Shown in pieces: positions 1 through 11,795 of a DNA stretch of 64,000 nt. A program made the position numbers and the translations under genes. Under the pieces are notes generated by a model. That model did not search any database. It worked only from the letters and a program-made list of their open reading frames with translations, and had not been told where the DNA came from. Source of the DNA: Diprion similis (lineage: Eukaryota; Arthropoda; Insecta; Hymenoptera; Diprionidae). The stretch's first letter is position 1. The number at the start of each line of letters is the position of its first letter. Location: the NCBI RefSeq assembly GCF_021155765.1, contig NC_060107.1, positions 6,558,501 to 6,622,500 on the forward strand, in the 5' to 3' direction.

Positions 1-316
1 AATTGTGATCAATTGCTCCAATTAGTTATCTTATTCCTTTATACCAAACTTACACTTATAATCAGCATGAATCTCGATTACGTTATATAGTAAAATGTTA
101 TCAATTTCGACGTCGACCGAGTAATTTCGACATTTAATATAAAAATCCTCACACAATATACGGATATCTTAAGAGTAATAATATATTTAGAAGGTCAAGA
201 TATATAATCTAGTTGAGCATGAGTTAGTGGCTAAAGCATCCAAGACATGACAGTGGCTAGTGGATGCTTAAGCTGATTGTAATTGATTTGGTCCACGCTG
301 CAGTGTAAACAACATT
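1..316. other. Downstream flank of the Ddr gene
   Basis: AT-rich sequence downstream of the receptor stop codon. It is expected to hold the 3' untranslated region of that minus-strand gene. I see no coding potential and no clear minus-strand AATAAA signal. Confidence 0.5.
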
Positions 317-3300
317 TCAATCGAAGCTCAATCGCTTTAGAAATAGGTAGATTTCCTCAAAGGTTGGCCTGTCATCTGCACGTTTACTCCAACACTTAGT
401 CATCATGTGATACAAGTCTCTTGAGCATGGAACTGGCTGTGGAAGGATACGCGGCTGGTTCTTCTCTGTTGGTCCACAATGGTACCATCTGCTAAAGTTT
501 TCCAACACTTGCTCAGACGTTAAATCAGCGTAAGGTACTTCCGCACAGTTCATTAGAATTTCCCAAACGGTAATTGCGTAGGACCAAACATCAGATCTGC
601 AAGTTTGCTTTCTCTGGATAAGAAAAATGTACACAATTGTCTTTATAATATCCGCCTTGTGATAACGTCAGCAGACGAAATGTGGATTTAAAATATACTT
701 CTAAACACGATACTTTTCCACAAAATTATGCGTACCAGTAAAATTGCTTCCCACGCCATCCAGCGCAGTGGAACTCTCGCGTAACAATCATCTATATAAT
801 ACTCCTGATCGTACTTGCTGCAATACATTGCATGATCTGATACTTTTATCGTCATATTCTTGCTAACGACACAATTCCTGCAAAACAGAAATTTTGTTGG
901 GAAATAATTATTTCTGAAAGGGCGATGGATTCATTCTACAAACTACCAAATGGAATTACCTACCTTGCAGCTAAATCACGATGCGGAATGTTCAAGCTTT
1001 CCAAGTATTTCATTCCTGAGGCAATCTGAGTTACGAAATTCAGTAGACATCCGTAACTGAAAATTAAAAATATGCTTGGTTTAATACAGGCTCCGCAAAT
1101 AAGATCAGGCCATTTCATAAATAGCGTGTATACCTTAACGGCATGTCGTCACTTGACTTTTCATGGGTTCTGATAAAACTAGGAATATCCCCGAGCTCTC
1201 CATACTCAAAAACTGCTCCGAATGGTTCTTCCTCGACGAGAGCTATCACTCGAGCTATATTTACATCTCGAATTTTAGCCAGTGAGTACATGTCGTTCAT
1301 AAAATGTTTTCTGCAAAGTCAGCAATTTCGTGAAAACGTGGTATGTAGAATTACTCAAGCCTTAGCTGCCTCGTTAAGTTGAAAATTAAAAAAATAAATA
1401 CCTCAATGAATCTGTAACTCCGCGCCAAAGGGATCGCACTATCACAACCTGCTTATTGCGTATCGTATTTGAATCTGGACTATGAATACCTTTAGCTTCG
1501 CACAAATGAACCTGGAAGAGGATTAATTACTTTTTAGTTGTTGAATGCATCGGAAGACTGTTGGAACAGAAGTGCACGGAATGGTTAATCGACAAATACA
1601 GTGATGAAACTTTTTCAACGGAGTATATAATATCTATAGGTATACACGATATCGGTGTTCATCGCTATTCCTTTGATTAGTAGCGAGCTTTCAGGCAAAC
1701 AGATATAATCGATAGCTTTACCAGCAATGTTGAGCACCAGTCGATTACAATTTGCTAATTCCGGTATTAAAAAATTCACACAGATTTTATAAGGAGTTCG
1801 AAATCGATCACGATATACATTTTTAATTATTCTAATTGCGCGAAAGTAATTTTCTTTAAATAATTATCAACTTGTAAATCAACCCAAAATAGTAACAAAA
1901 TTCAGTCACGATTTGAACTTTCCGAAAATGTGGCAAGTTTTCGAAAATCTTTACCACTATATCTTACCAATCCAAAATTCCCCTCCCCCAGTTTGTCCAG
2001 GATTTTTAGTCTATGTCTTGAAACATGGTGGAGATTGCAAGAGTCAGAAACGTGCGACGGATGTATGACATCCTCAATTTGTAGGGATGTGAACAAATTC
2101 GAGCAGCTTTGTTGTTCTCTATTATTAATCTGAAATCAGTTTTTCCAACTCAAGTATTATAATTTTAATAATGAAAAGTATTCGAACCATACCAGCCTAA
2201 CGAATTTTAAATAATAAATATTTCTTACCGTCAAAATATCCGTTGCCGCGTAGTAACCTTCGTAAATTTGGTGATTAGTTCTAGACGAAGTATGGCAAAA
2301 TCTTTTTATTGGAAACGGGGTAAGGACCAAACGATCGACAATTTTATCGTCACAGCAACTGTCGCTTGTAAAATCTGCAAACGGTGTATTATTTATTATC
2401 ATGTAAAAATTTTACATCAGATCATCAGACGAAAGTGCATTTGTGAAAAATATGCTTTGTTTTAGATTTGCATGATCTTGTAAACATATTCTAGACACCC
2501 GATTGATCGACAGTGATTAATTATTTCCTCTTTTTCTTTTTTAAACCAATTTTTAGATCTAACTTACCCGAATATTCACTCTTACAACTTGACACACGAT
2601 CGCTTTTGTGAGTGTGAGGTTCGTAACCGAGATTCTCCTTCGAGTAAAGTTTGTAAGTCCTTTCGTAGACGCTACATTTCTCATATTCACTACCCAGAGT
2701 ATCTTCGTTGCGAAGACTGTGACTGTCGACCGACAGAATTTTACTTTTCAGAGACAATTTCGACTGGGATAATCCGTTTATGATTACAGGTGGTGGCATT
2801 TTAATGTCTTTCATGTTGATCGTTATTCCGTGCGTCGGTGATCTGCACAACAAGGCCGTGTGCTTCTGCAGCAAGGCGACTTTATTGCGTCCCCTTTGCT
2901 TCATCAAAAAGATCGTGCAAGTCAGGAGCAACGCAGTTACCGTCAGAACACCGCTGACAAGTCCGATATAAGTCTGAGAATTGCTGACCGGAAAGGCGTC
3001 GGGTGTCAAATTGGTGTTCAGTTCAAAAATTGTCTTGTTGTAGCTCGAATGCGAGTCTTCCGTATCGCTCAATTCAGTTTCGTTATCCTTGTGACACGCT
3101 CGGTAAAATTGTTCCAATGATTCGTCCGAGAGATTCCGCGATGCTGGAACTGTGAACAGAATTACTCGGACTTTAAATTTCATCCTTAAGGACAAGTTCA
3201 AACCATCAAGTTGTCACCCTCTTACCAGAATCGAACGTGACTTCGCTCACGAGAAGCCATTTAGCTTTTGGAACGAGTTCAATTTTAACGAAACGTCCTA

Positions 3301-5669
3301 TTCTGGATTGTAACGATATTGATATGCTCCCGGTAGTCGATTTTACATCTTCGTTCACCTCAAGCTTCTCCGGAGTCTGATGATACTGTTTACCATCGAA
3401 TGAAAACCAAACGTACGCAGTAAAGAAGACCTGCAACGTTTCCATTACGTTATTGTATCGAAGAAGACAAGCTACGACTCGAGAAGGCACAAAACTTAAA
3501 GGCGTCGAAAAGACGTCTGAAGGTTGTCTTATGCGCCATTTTCTGGGACCTACAAGATATCTTCACGTCTGAAAGATGACGTCAGAAAATGGTGCATCAG
3601 GCATCCTTTAAACGTCTTTTTCACGACTTCAAGTTTTCTTCTCTCTGGAACGCGAGTTTTAATCATTAATGAAAGTAAAAGCCACCTTCTCATTGGAGCA
3701 ATACCTCGATATTTCGGGACGGCATATGTGCCACGTGAATCGTACAGTTTTCGAATCCCCGTACTTCGTAGAACTCGAAGGTGAGCTCCACTGGGCTCAG
3801 ATTGCTCCATCCAACCCAATTTGTAAAACTGCTCGCTATGGTGCTCGGCTCTTCTCCGTATACACCATCGGTCAGTTGTCCGAGTCCATCGACCATACGA
3901 TTTCCGCTTTCATGACCGTCGTAGGATGAGTCCTCGACATTGCAGCCATTGGGTCCAAAAGTCTCTCCTTTCGGTGCCGAATATTTGCTGATTTGTTCTG
4001 CGATAATATATTGAAATTCGTTCCTCATAAGCGACTGGATCATGTCATGTTTACACCATCAAAAAGGGTCTCTCGTGCGGGTCTACTTCGATACTTACGT
4101 TCCCAAACACATCCGTAAATTTCAACTCGCATGCAAACCGTTCGCGGATGTTGACTGTACGGAACGAATCGAACTCTGCTGGCAACGAACGGCAAATCCA
4201 ATTTTTGCTTTTCTACTAGATACGTGTTGCTGTTTCCACGGAGTACCTGTTGATGATTGTCGTGACAAAAAGTGGTAGGTAATGCAATTAATATTTTCGG
4301 TTCAACGATTGACCCACCTTGTCGCCTTTCATGGTTTTGTACTGGTACCATTTCAGGTCACGCCAATATTCCAGAAAAAACGTTTCCGCGTATTCTTGGC
4401 CTTGACCATTGCCAAATCTACCCTGGGTTTCAGTCCATGTAATAAGGTGATTCTTTGTAAGATCCACCTCCAAGTATTCTCTAATGTCGCTGCTAATTTG
4501 GGCTTTCGGACACCAAGCTCCACCATTTTTCTCCTGGCGTATTCTGCAGGAATAGCAATCATATATCTATTCTTTTACATTTACCTTCGCGCATTTTTTA
4601 CTTCTCGGGCAAATGCCACCAATTCCAAGGTATAAACATTACAACTCTTAAATGATAATACTTCAATTTTTTTTCAGTCAACGGGCATAAAAAATATACG
4701 CTTGCAATTAAGACAAAAAAAAAACAACATAACTCTTCAACCGTAGCACTAGAAAAAAATGCAATGTTTCTTGTATTTTCATTTTTTCAAATCGCCGTAT
4801 AAATTCCCGCCGCCATGCATAGTAAATTCAAGATTAATTAATCAATTGATGGAGAGTCAGTGTTTTCAATGTATCACATTAAACGTATCAAATTATTCAT
4901 GTATTCCAGTGATGATATATATATATATAATATACTAATCTCCAATCGTCCCAACAAAATAGCTGTATACGTCCAAATTAATTCCAACCAAGTGATATTA
5001 CGTGCTTATGTTGCAGTTCTGAATGCACATGTAAGTGTGTACGTGTAAGAGTGAAACTCGTTTACGGGATTCCGGGGGAATATTAGGATTCCTCAAATTA
5101 CGAACCTGGCATTTTGGGGGCCAACGGATTTCATTTCGTAACTGGAAGAGGCGGTAATCGCGTTGTCTGGAATCTTTCCCTCTTCCATGCCGAGTGGAAT
5201 GATACATTGCGCTGAAATCATACCTTGATTCAGCATTACAGTTACACCGAGAAAAAGAACAATTAGTTACGAAAACATATTATGTGAGACATTTTTTATT
5301 AATTAAGGTATTAATCAAATTGTAGGTATTTATAAAAAATTACATCGTCATAAATGGCCATTGATATATGAATGTCTATGCATGTATTCATGGGTGAAAC
5401 GTTCTATGGTTTTATACCTTTTTCAACAAATATTTGCAAAATAATAATACAAGTATGGACTCTAATAAGACAATTATTATAATTCATTGATTAACAATTA
5501 GCCCGAGTTTATTTTTGTAGATAAAAAAGATCTTCGCAAGATTTTAGAGAGACTAAATAATTCATTTACGGCAATTGTAATTATACTCACCAAAAACATA
5601 TTTAATTGGCTCATCCGTGTAACAAGCCACGACAATGAGTACTTTTATGAATATACCTACGACTTCCAT
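317..5669 (-). CDS. Ddr: Discoidin domain-containing receptor (DDR1/DDR2 family), complete, 14 coding exons
   Basis: Single-pass receptor of the DDR family, whose known ligand is collagen. Exons read on the minus strand: 5591-5669, 5106-5211, 4318-4543, 4099-4246, 3705-3997, 3226-3430, 2568-3149, 2229-2374, 1968-2129, 1402-1511, 1134-1310, 964-1056, 736-877, 317-613. All phases join, giving 2766 nt (921 aa), close to human DDR2. Order: signal peptide (residues 1-26), discoidin domain (about 29-185, with PLGM, GAWCPK and YGCVW motifs), discoidin-like domain (about 186-350, with [14 protein letters not shown]), TM about 413-435, long juxtamembrane, tyrosine kinase domain (about 630-915). HRDLAARN is intact (770-777), as are VPLRWMAWE and SDVW. 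Oddities: the VAIK lysine is Arg675 (VIVR), the helix-C Glu is Asp692, and DFG reads DHA (790-792). The donor of exon 2 (GTTCGT) is non-consensus. The start was chosen because its 26 codons form a hydrophobic leader that splices in frame. A 5' UTR exon further upstream is possible. Confidence 0.93.
3491..3637. repeat. Foldback (MITE-like) element in a Ddr intron
   Basis: Two inverted arms of about 55 nt (3491-3545 and 3583-3637) pair with roughly ten mismatches around a short centre containing two GACGTC-type motifs. The element lies wholly in the intron between Ddr coding exons 5 and 6 and contains no gene. It is probably a non-autonomous DNA transposon or an ageing hairpin repeat. No target-site duplication was established. 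Confidence 0.6.
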
Positions 5670-6794
5670 GATATGTAAAGCGATATCCTACTACTGCAGC
5701 ATTATTGGAATGCCTTGTAAAGTTCATGATAATCTGTATACGTTCCTCACATTTTTACACGTTACATTTTACTCTGAAACAGAAGGAATAATTCTCGGAT
5801 CAGTTATGCGTCGTAAACACCTTGGAAATAACGGATATCAACCCTATTCCCATTTTCAAGCGAATTGACAGAATAAGTAACACAGTTTCACGAGTCACAG
5901 ATGATGAATTCAATCAGCTGGACATCATCTTCGGAAAACACCCTATACCAGTTACATTCACTCAACTGTGATTCTAGTATTTTGCCAAACACGTATCCAG
6001 TGGTCCAGGAATATTATTAAGTACCCACATTGTTTACCATAACGATAATAGAATTATCATTAATTTACTTATGTTCAAAAAATGAATTGCGGAACAATAC
6101 GAGGGTAAGTACCAAGTAAAGAGCCTCAGAAAATCCATTTCTTTTTCGAGATTTGAATACGTAATTTCTGTTATAAGGTAAAAATTAAAAAATCGAACTT
6201 CCTAAATTTCTATTGCATATACTAAAACAGCGCCGAGATCAGACCGAGAGTTAAATTTGTCAGGAGATAGATACGACGGTATCGTAGCAGCGCTTAATGG
6301 GGTTCCATGGTCCCTACCATGGTCCTCTTGTTTGGCTCCAAATCTTAATTACATCGGTCCATATATAGAAATAGAAGCACGCGCGCAAGTGTGGGAGCTT
6401 TTGCAGTCCCAACGGTGGCAAAGCGGAGCCGCGAGTGTGCCTGCGCAACAAGTAAAGGACAACGATCAATACGCCATGTACCGGGTGTCTGCAAGGCTTC
6501 CGCAATGTCCACGATGTCCGCAATGTCGGCTCGCATTCGATGTTGGCAGTTGGTTTATCCGCCCCCTGCTTTCGCACACCCCTTCATCCCTCCCCTCCTC
6601 CACCCCTTTTATGCCCTCTCTACTTCACTTTACGCCATTCGTCTGCACCCTTAACCTCTTGAATGCTTCTTTCAGGTCTAATGTGGCAAACGGCACCTGC
6701 AGGAACACGTCGATATATGCCTCGCATGATCCGACTCTGGTGCGGATTTTTTCGCTCATGATCATAATGATCGTGTGTATAGATACGCGACGCA

Positions 6795-7010
6795 ACACGA
6801 ATAGAGAATAAAAGAGCAGATTTTACTCAAAATTACGGGAAAAAAGGTTTTTTTTTTTTATCAAATTTACTTGGTAGAACGCAGAGTAAAATCTGCTACA
6901 CTTAGAGTAAAAAATATACTCTACATGGATATTTTTTATCAAATACCCTGATGCGTCTCTCTTTTCCTACACTTTTGGGTAAAATCTGCTCTTTTTCCTC
7001 TCTCCGTGTA
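6795..7010. repeat. Foldback (MITE-like) element upstream of Ddr
   Basis: The outer arms are inverted copies sharing the core AGCAGATTTTAC (left about 6795-6846, right about 6960-7010). A third, inverted copy of the same core lies inside (about 6882-6900), flanked by T-rich tracts. The structure suggests a non-autonomous element or a nested hairpin. It has no coding capacity. Confidence 0.55.
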
Positions 7011-8002
7011 TAACTCATGGTTTCAATCGAGCTGAGTGGGGAAATGTTTTTTTCTTGTCTCATTTCTAGTAATTTAATATATCTCTGGGAAAAACAGTGC
7101 GAAAACGGCACGTGTCACGGTTTTCTTCGTTTTTTTTTTTTTTTTATCTTTTTTATATACACATACATTATTTAACATATCCTAATCAAAATTGTACCAA
7201 AATTGACAGAACTTACGTTATTCAATTTACAATTTGTGGAGTAATTGAATGACGGAATAAAAGTTGTAAGAGTGTCCGTGAGTTATAAAAACTGAATATT
7301 CATAAGGTGCTTATAAGAAATCTGACTATAAATTCAAAAATTGACGGATCTGCATGTGCATATTATGATGAGAAGGAAAAAAAAATGGTCTTCGAGAACC
7401 GACGTACTCTTACACCAAGATTAATGAGAATGAATAGGATTCGTATACAGTATATATGTATAATATGTTTCAGAGTTCGAATTATATTACATATGTGTAT
7501 ATATATATATACATAGGAATAAAGTTGCGAAAGAACAACCGGGGGGTGTGGCTATATTAAAACAAGTGAAGTTTTTCCCGGCGAAAGAATTCTTAGGGAA
7601 AACAAGTAAGGGGAAAACTGTAAGAAATTCTATTAACGTAAAGCCTCAGTAGTAAACGAGATTTCGTAAAAGCAATTTCGCACTTTTTACCCACCGTGAA
7701 CCGGCAACTCCGAGTCGCAACGTGGTTACAGGGGGTGAATTTTTGCGTCGTCACGATGCTCGTCGGAAAACGTCACACGGCACGTACCGCCCGTTTCCGC
7801 ATAAATTCCACCGCCCGTCGGGCGACACGTGCCTCTCAACGTTTGAGGTGTTTGTTTTTTGCCAACCATAGACCCTTTGTGAGTTTACAGAGAGAAAGAA
7901 ATATACTCTGACAGAGAGATCGCCGAACAGTCGGAAAGAGAGAGAAGGAAATATGGTTGAGTGAAGTAACGATCTTTGAGAAGACACCGCGTAGAATCCT
8001 GC

Positions 8003-8058
8003 AATATATATATATATATATATATATTGCATGTATATATATATATATATATATATAT
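8003..8058. repeat. TA dinucleotide microsatellite, palindromic
   Basis: Two (TA)n runs separated by the interruption TTGCATG. Overlapping open frames here encode only Tyr-Ile repeats and are artefacts of the microsatellite. Confidence 0.9.
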
Positions 8059-11000
8059 TCCGCCATCGCGACGTCTTAAACGAGAACAATAGGCATATGC
8101 CAACAAAGTTATCATGCCGTTGAATAGGCGATGAAATTATTCACGGGCAATCTGTCCTAACGAAGTTAATTTCGGCTCGCTCAAAATCTGCATATTCAGC
8201 GAGATAGAGGGAATGGAGTGTTGCAGGGTTGATGATATTTACTGTACACGGTATACCCCATCAATTCAAAGGTCCTTTTCAAATAACTTGATATTAGATA
8301 CGTATCGTTTTTTCATCCTGACATTGATGACTACACCAGCTTATGGTCGGACTTGAATTATACGGAATGAATTACCTACTTGATTTATAGGTAATTTTTC
8401 GCGAGGACAATTTAATCTATTACTAAACCTGTATCCAGATTCTTTTTGGTGAAAGTTAGATGTAGCGAGGAATTTTGACTATTTCGATATTTTGTGGAAA
8501 TATTAATTTTTTAATTGTATAGTGAAACCTGTAATTTTGTACAACGGATTACACTGTGTTTTACAATTTTAATACAACGATACGTTCATCGGTATGGGAT
8601 TTAAATTTTTTAGAAACCAGTTTCTTGACTTATCTCGGAAATTCGCGATTTCATTACGGCTTCAATTTCATTGTCAGGGAAATTTCATTCAAAGCTTAGT
8701 GCTCCAAATTGTAGGTTTTATTGTACAAATAATACGCGTATATATTTCTATATAAGTCAGTAAAAATTCACTAATTAATAATGCCTCGCATTTCTGAGAC
8801 ACAAAAGTTGAAAATTCTTCAAAATTGAATGTAAATGGACTTCGCAAAAGAAAAAAAAGACCCTCTGACGTACTTCGGTGGAAAATATGCTTGCCTGGGT
8901 ATTACAAGCAAGCCGAAAGAGGAAAGTCGTGATGAAGAGTGATGGCGCGTGATGAAACCTGTGATTTTTCATCACCAGGAGGTACGTATGTACATGCCTA
9001 CCTATTCGCAAGTCCTGCGCCGCCGACCCTTTCGTCAGGTCTTTGTTAGCGTCCACGCAGGCTTCTGCACTAGGGGAATGGCTAGCCAATTAAATGATTT
9101 ACGCCCAACACATCGATCGCGCCCGAATTCGAAACATGTACCCTGCACACATTCGCGAACGATGCGCATTGGGAATGTAAAAAATTCACCTCTCGTTATA
9201 AAACAAAAAACAACAAACAAACATCCTTTTCACTCGGGAAAAACTCGTGACTTGACAAACCAAAATTGCAATATTACATGGGCAATGAGAGAATAGATAA
9301 AAAAAAAAACGAACTATGCCAATGACAGTAGTTTTGACTTAATCATATTGAAAATTATTTTGAAGAAAATAAAATTATAAGGAAGCGATTATTAACACCG
9401 ACGAAAATGACCGCCCATATCTTGTGTATAGATTTTGCGCCCTGACCATGCTCCGGAACGTTAATTTCTAATCTTCGGCTCGGCTGTAATCCCATCAATA
9501 GTAGGTGGTAGGTACCTATTGAGCTTTTGCGGTGTTATATACCGTTGGAATTAGGGAGGGTTGCGTTCGCTGCACGACACGTGGCACGAAATATTAGGTA
9601 TAGGGTGGGCGTTTAGCATTTGCGGATGGTGAAATGTCAACGCCCGAGTCAATATTGCTACCCTCTGGACAATAGTGAATGCGTGGCCGGAGAAAGTCAC
9701 GCGAATCTAGATATAAACGTTATCCGTATAAGGAATGTGATAGACGCGTTTCGTCTCGATTCATGGATCGGGAAATTTTAATCTTAAGCGCATGCAGGGA
9801 AGATTAATTCGATTTTTTTACGTTTTGGAATTTCATTCTGCAGCGAGTAACGTATACGCCTTCGTCGTATACCTACCATCTAAGCTAGGCAGGCATAATT
9901 CGGTCACCGTCATTCACCGAGGGGGTAAAACGATATTCGGGCTTGCTAAAAGCATATTTCCTCTACCGACGGAGATCTACAATTTCCTTAGGGCGTTGAG
10001 CTTCAAAGAACTTTTCTCACCTTTAGCTTGTATTTCTTACTCCTGCATGCGGCAATGCCTGCTTTAACGTTTAATGTTTAACGATTCGTGGTTAAAATTG
10101 TAAAACTTGTTTACTAAACTCAGCAAACTATGTCTCGCTACATTTTTATAACGCATTTTATATTATGCACGGTTTTCAGAGTCCGAAGAATGGTTTATTA
10201 TCGTGAAAATCGGTAGACTGCGAGCTGTCTGCTTTTAATCAAGAAACTGCGGATGAAATTATTCAAAAATGTTACGCGATGCCCATTAAAATGATTAACA
10301 ATGACCAGCGGTAATTTTTTTCGCACAAACGCGATTATTACAGCTAAGTGAAATTGAAATTACGTACTTACCATAGCAAAATCGTGTGAGTATGTACAGA
10401 AACTTTCGAATACAAATACTTTTCAAACCCAATATAACAGCATCGAACAAATTGATGAAATTTTAAGTAACATATCTCTTCGTTGGTTGACTCACCGTAA
10501 GAAGGGAAGATCGAATGTCTCTTCAGTCTTAATTCACTGATCACTAATTTCGTTGTAAAATAAACGCCGCCTCGACAGACTATAATCTACAGCATGTGTA
10601 AGTAAGTATCACTTCGATTAGAGCTCACGTTTAGTGTCTGATCTTGACTCGCAGACCTTGGAAATGGTATTATCGATATTGTGTATTGAAATGTGCATAC
10701 CTATATATACACATGTGCGTTAACCGTCTGTCTATCCGTATAAAGTGTGGAACTGCGTCTATTTCGGCGTTGAACAGGTACGTTATGGATTATTTTTCAC
10801 CTCCCGGATGAAAATTGCACAAGTGGCTACGGAGATATGATGTTGTGATGTGAAGGATATGTTATTCAGAGGGGTTGTTTCCGATGCACACTGATACGAA
10901 CGGGGGCCTGGACCCAGCATCCATCCCACCACATTCCCACCCTGCAAGTGTGCCGCAGCGTTGATATGGTTGGTGCAGTGGTAGTGGTGGTGGTGCCTCC

Positions 11001-11721
11001 GGAGCGCAGACGCGTTTCCATCCCACCCTGGTAGGGCTCATCCTGCAATAATGTCCATTCACATACGACTGCGTACCCCAGAGCAGCACACAAGCACCTG
11101 CAGAGCACAGTAGCATTATTCTCTGCTTCTACCTGCAGTTTCTTTGCCCCTTTGTCTCATGTTTTTCCTCCAATTCAGCAACGCGTCTCCGTAGACGCAT
11201 CCTTCGAGCTAATGTAATCACTCAGCTCACTCAGCAAGCTTTTACGCTAATTGCGAATACAGGGAGCCGCAATTTTTTCATTTCATTTCTCTTCTCGTCG
11301 CGTAACAATAGGAACAAATGAAATATGGCGATTTTTCTGGACTCTTTTACGGACTATGATGAATACATATAGGTATAATGCATGTTACAACGGAGATGGA
11401 AATGCGAAACCGAATAACATGACGGCTACACGAGGTCTCCGGGGAAATTTCAATATTTTACATCTTTTATGTATCCTGTTTCAGTGCACAGGAAATCTTG
11501 CGGGCTAAATGCAATGGCAAATATGGCGCGAGGAGCGCGTGGAGATAATTTAATCAGGTGACCGGACGCTGCAGTAGCGAAGTTACGACCTTTGTTTCAA
11601 TCAAATTTGGAAGCATGTTGTACGTCTTGTCCGGTAGAAAATCAAAAATGTATCATTACCCATTACACGTATCATATTAAACTCATAACTTTGCTTATGG
11701 TGATAAATTGAATAAAACTTT

Positions 11722-11727
11722 TTTATT
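11722..11727 (-). terminator. Polyadenylation signal of prune
   Basis: TTTATT on the plus strand reads AATAAA on the minus strand, about 70 nt downstream of the prune stop codon. The position is typical for a short insect 3' UTR. Confidence 0.5.
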
Positions 11728-11795
11728 GATAACTGCAATATTACATCTGATAATGCCTTAAGATTGATTTCAAATATTTTATTCGTAAGAGTTAA

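Larger units (their letters stand above)
5670..11795. other. Gene-free interval between Ddr and prune
   Basis: About 6 kb lying upstream of Ddr and downstream of prune, both minus strand. It should contain the Ddr promoter and any 5' UTR exon, but I could not place a start site. Contents: a moderately GC-rich patch at about 6235-6700, a foldback repeat (6795-7010), another GC-rich patch at about 7670-7840, a TA microsatellite (8003-8058) and a GGT-rich patch at about 10960-11020. Open frames here lack family resemblance, splice context or a convincing start. Confidence 0.5.

Noticed and set aside
6257-6811. 184-codon plus-strand open frame upstream of Ddr
   Set aside because: Composition follows a GC-richer patch. 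There is no domain or motif, no splice context, and overlapping frames are open on both strands.
7751-8115. Overlapping minus-strand open frames rich in Tyr-Ile
   Set aside because: They translate a TA microsatellite and are artefacts.
10862-11116. Two overlapping frames with a hydrophobic or Cys-rich start
   Set aside because: Low-complexity GGT-rich DNA, no family resemblance, and both frames equally open. Could be regulatory but not a supported gene.
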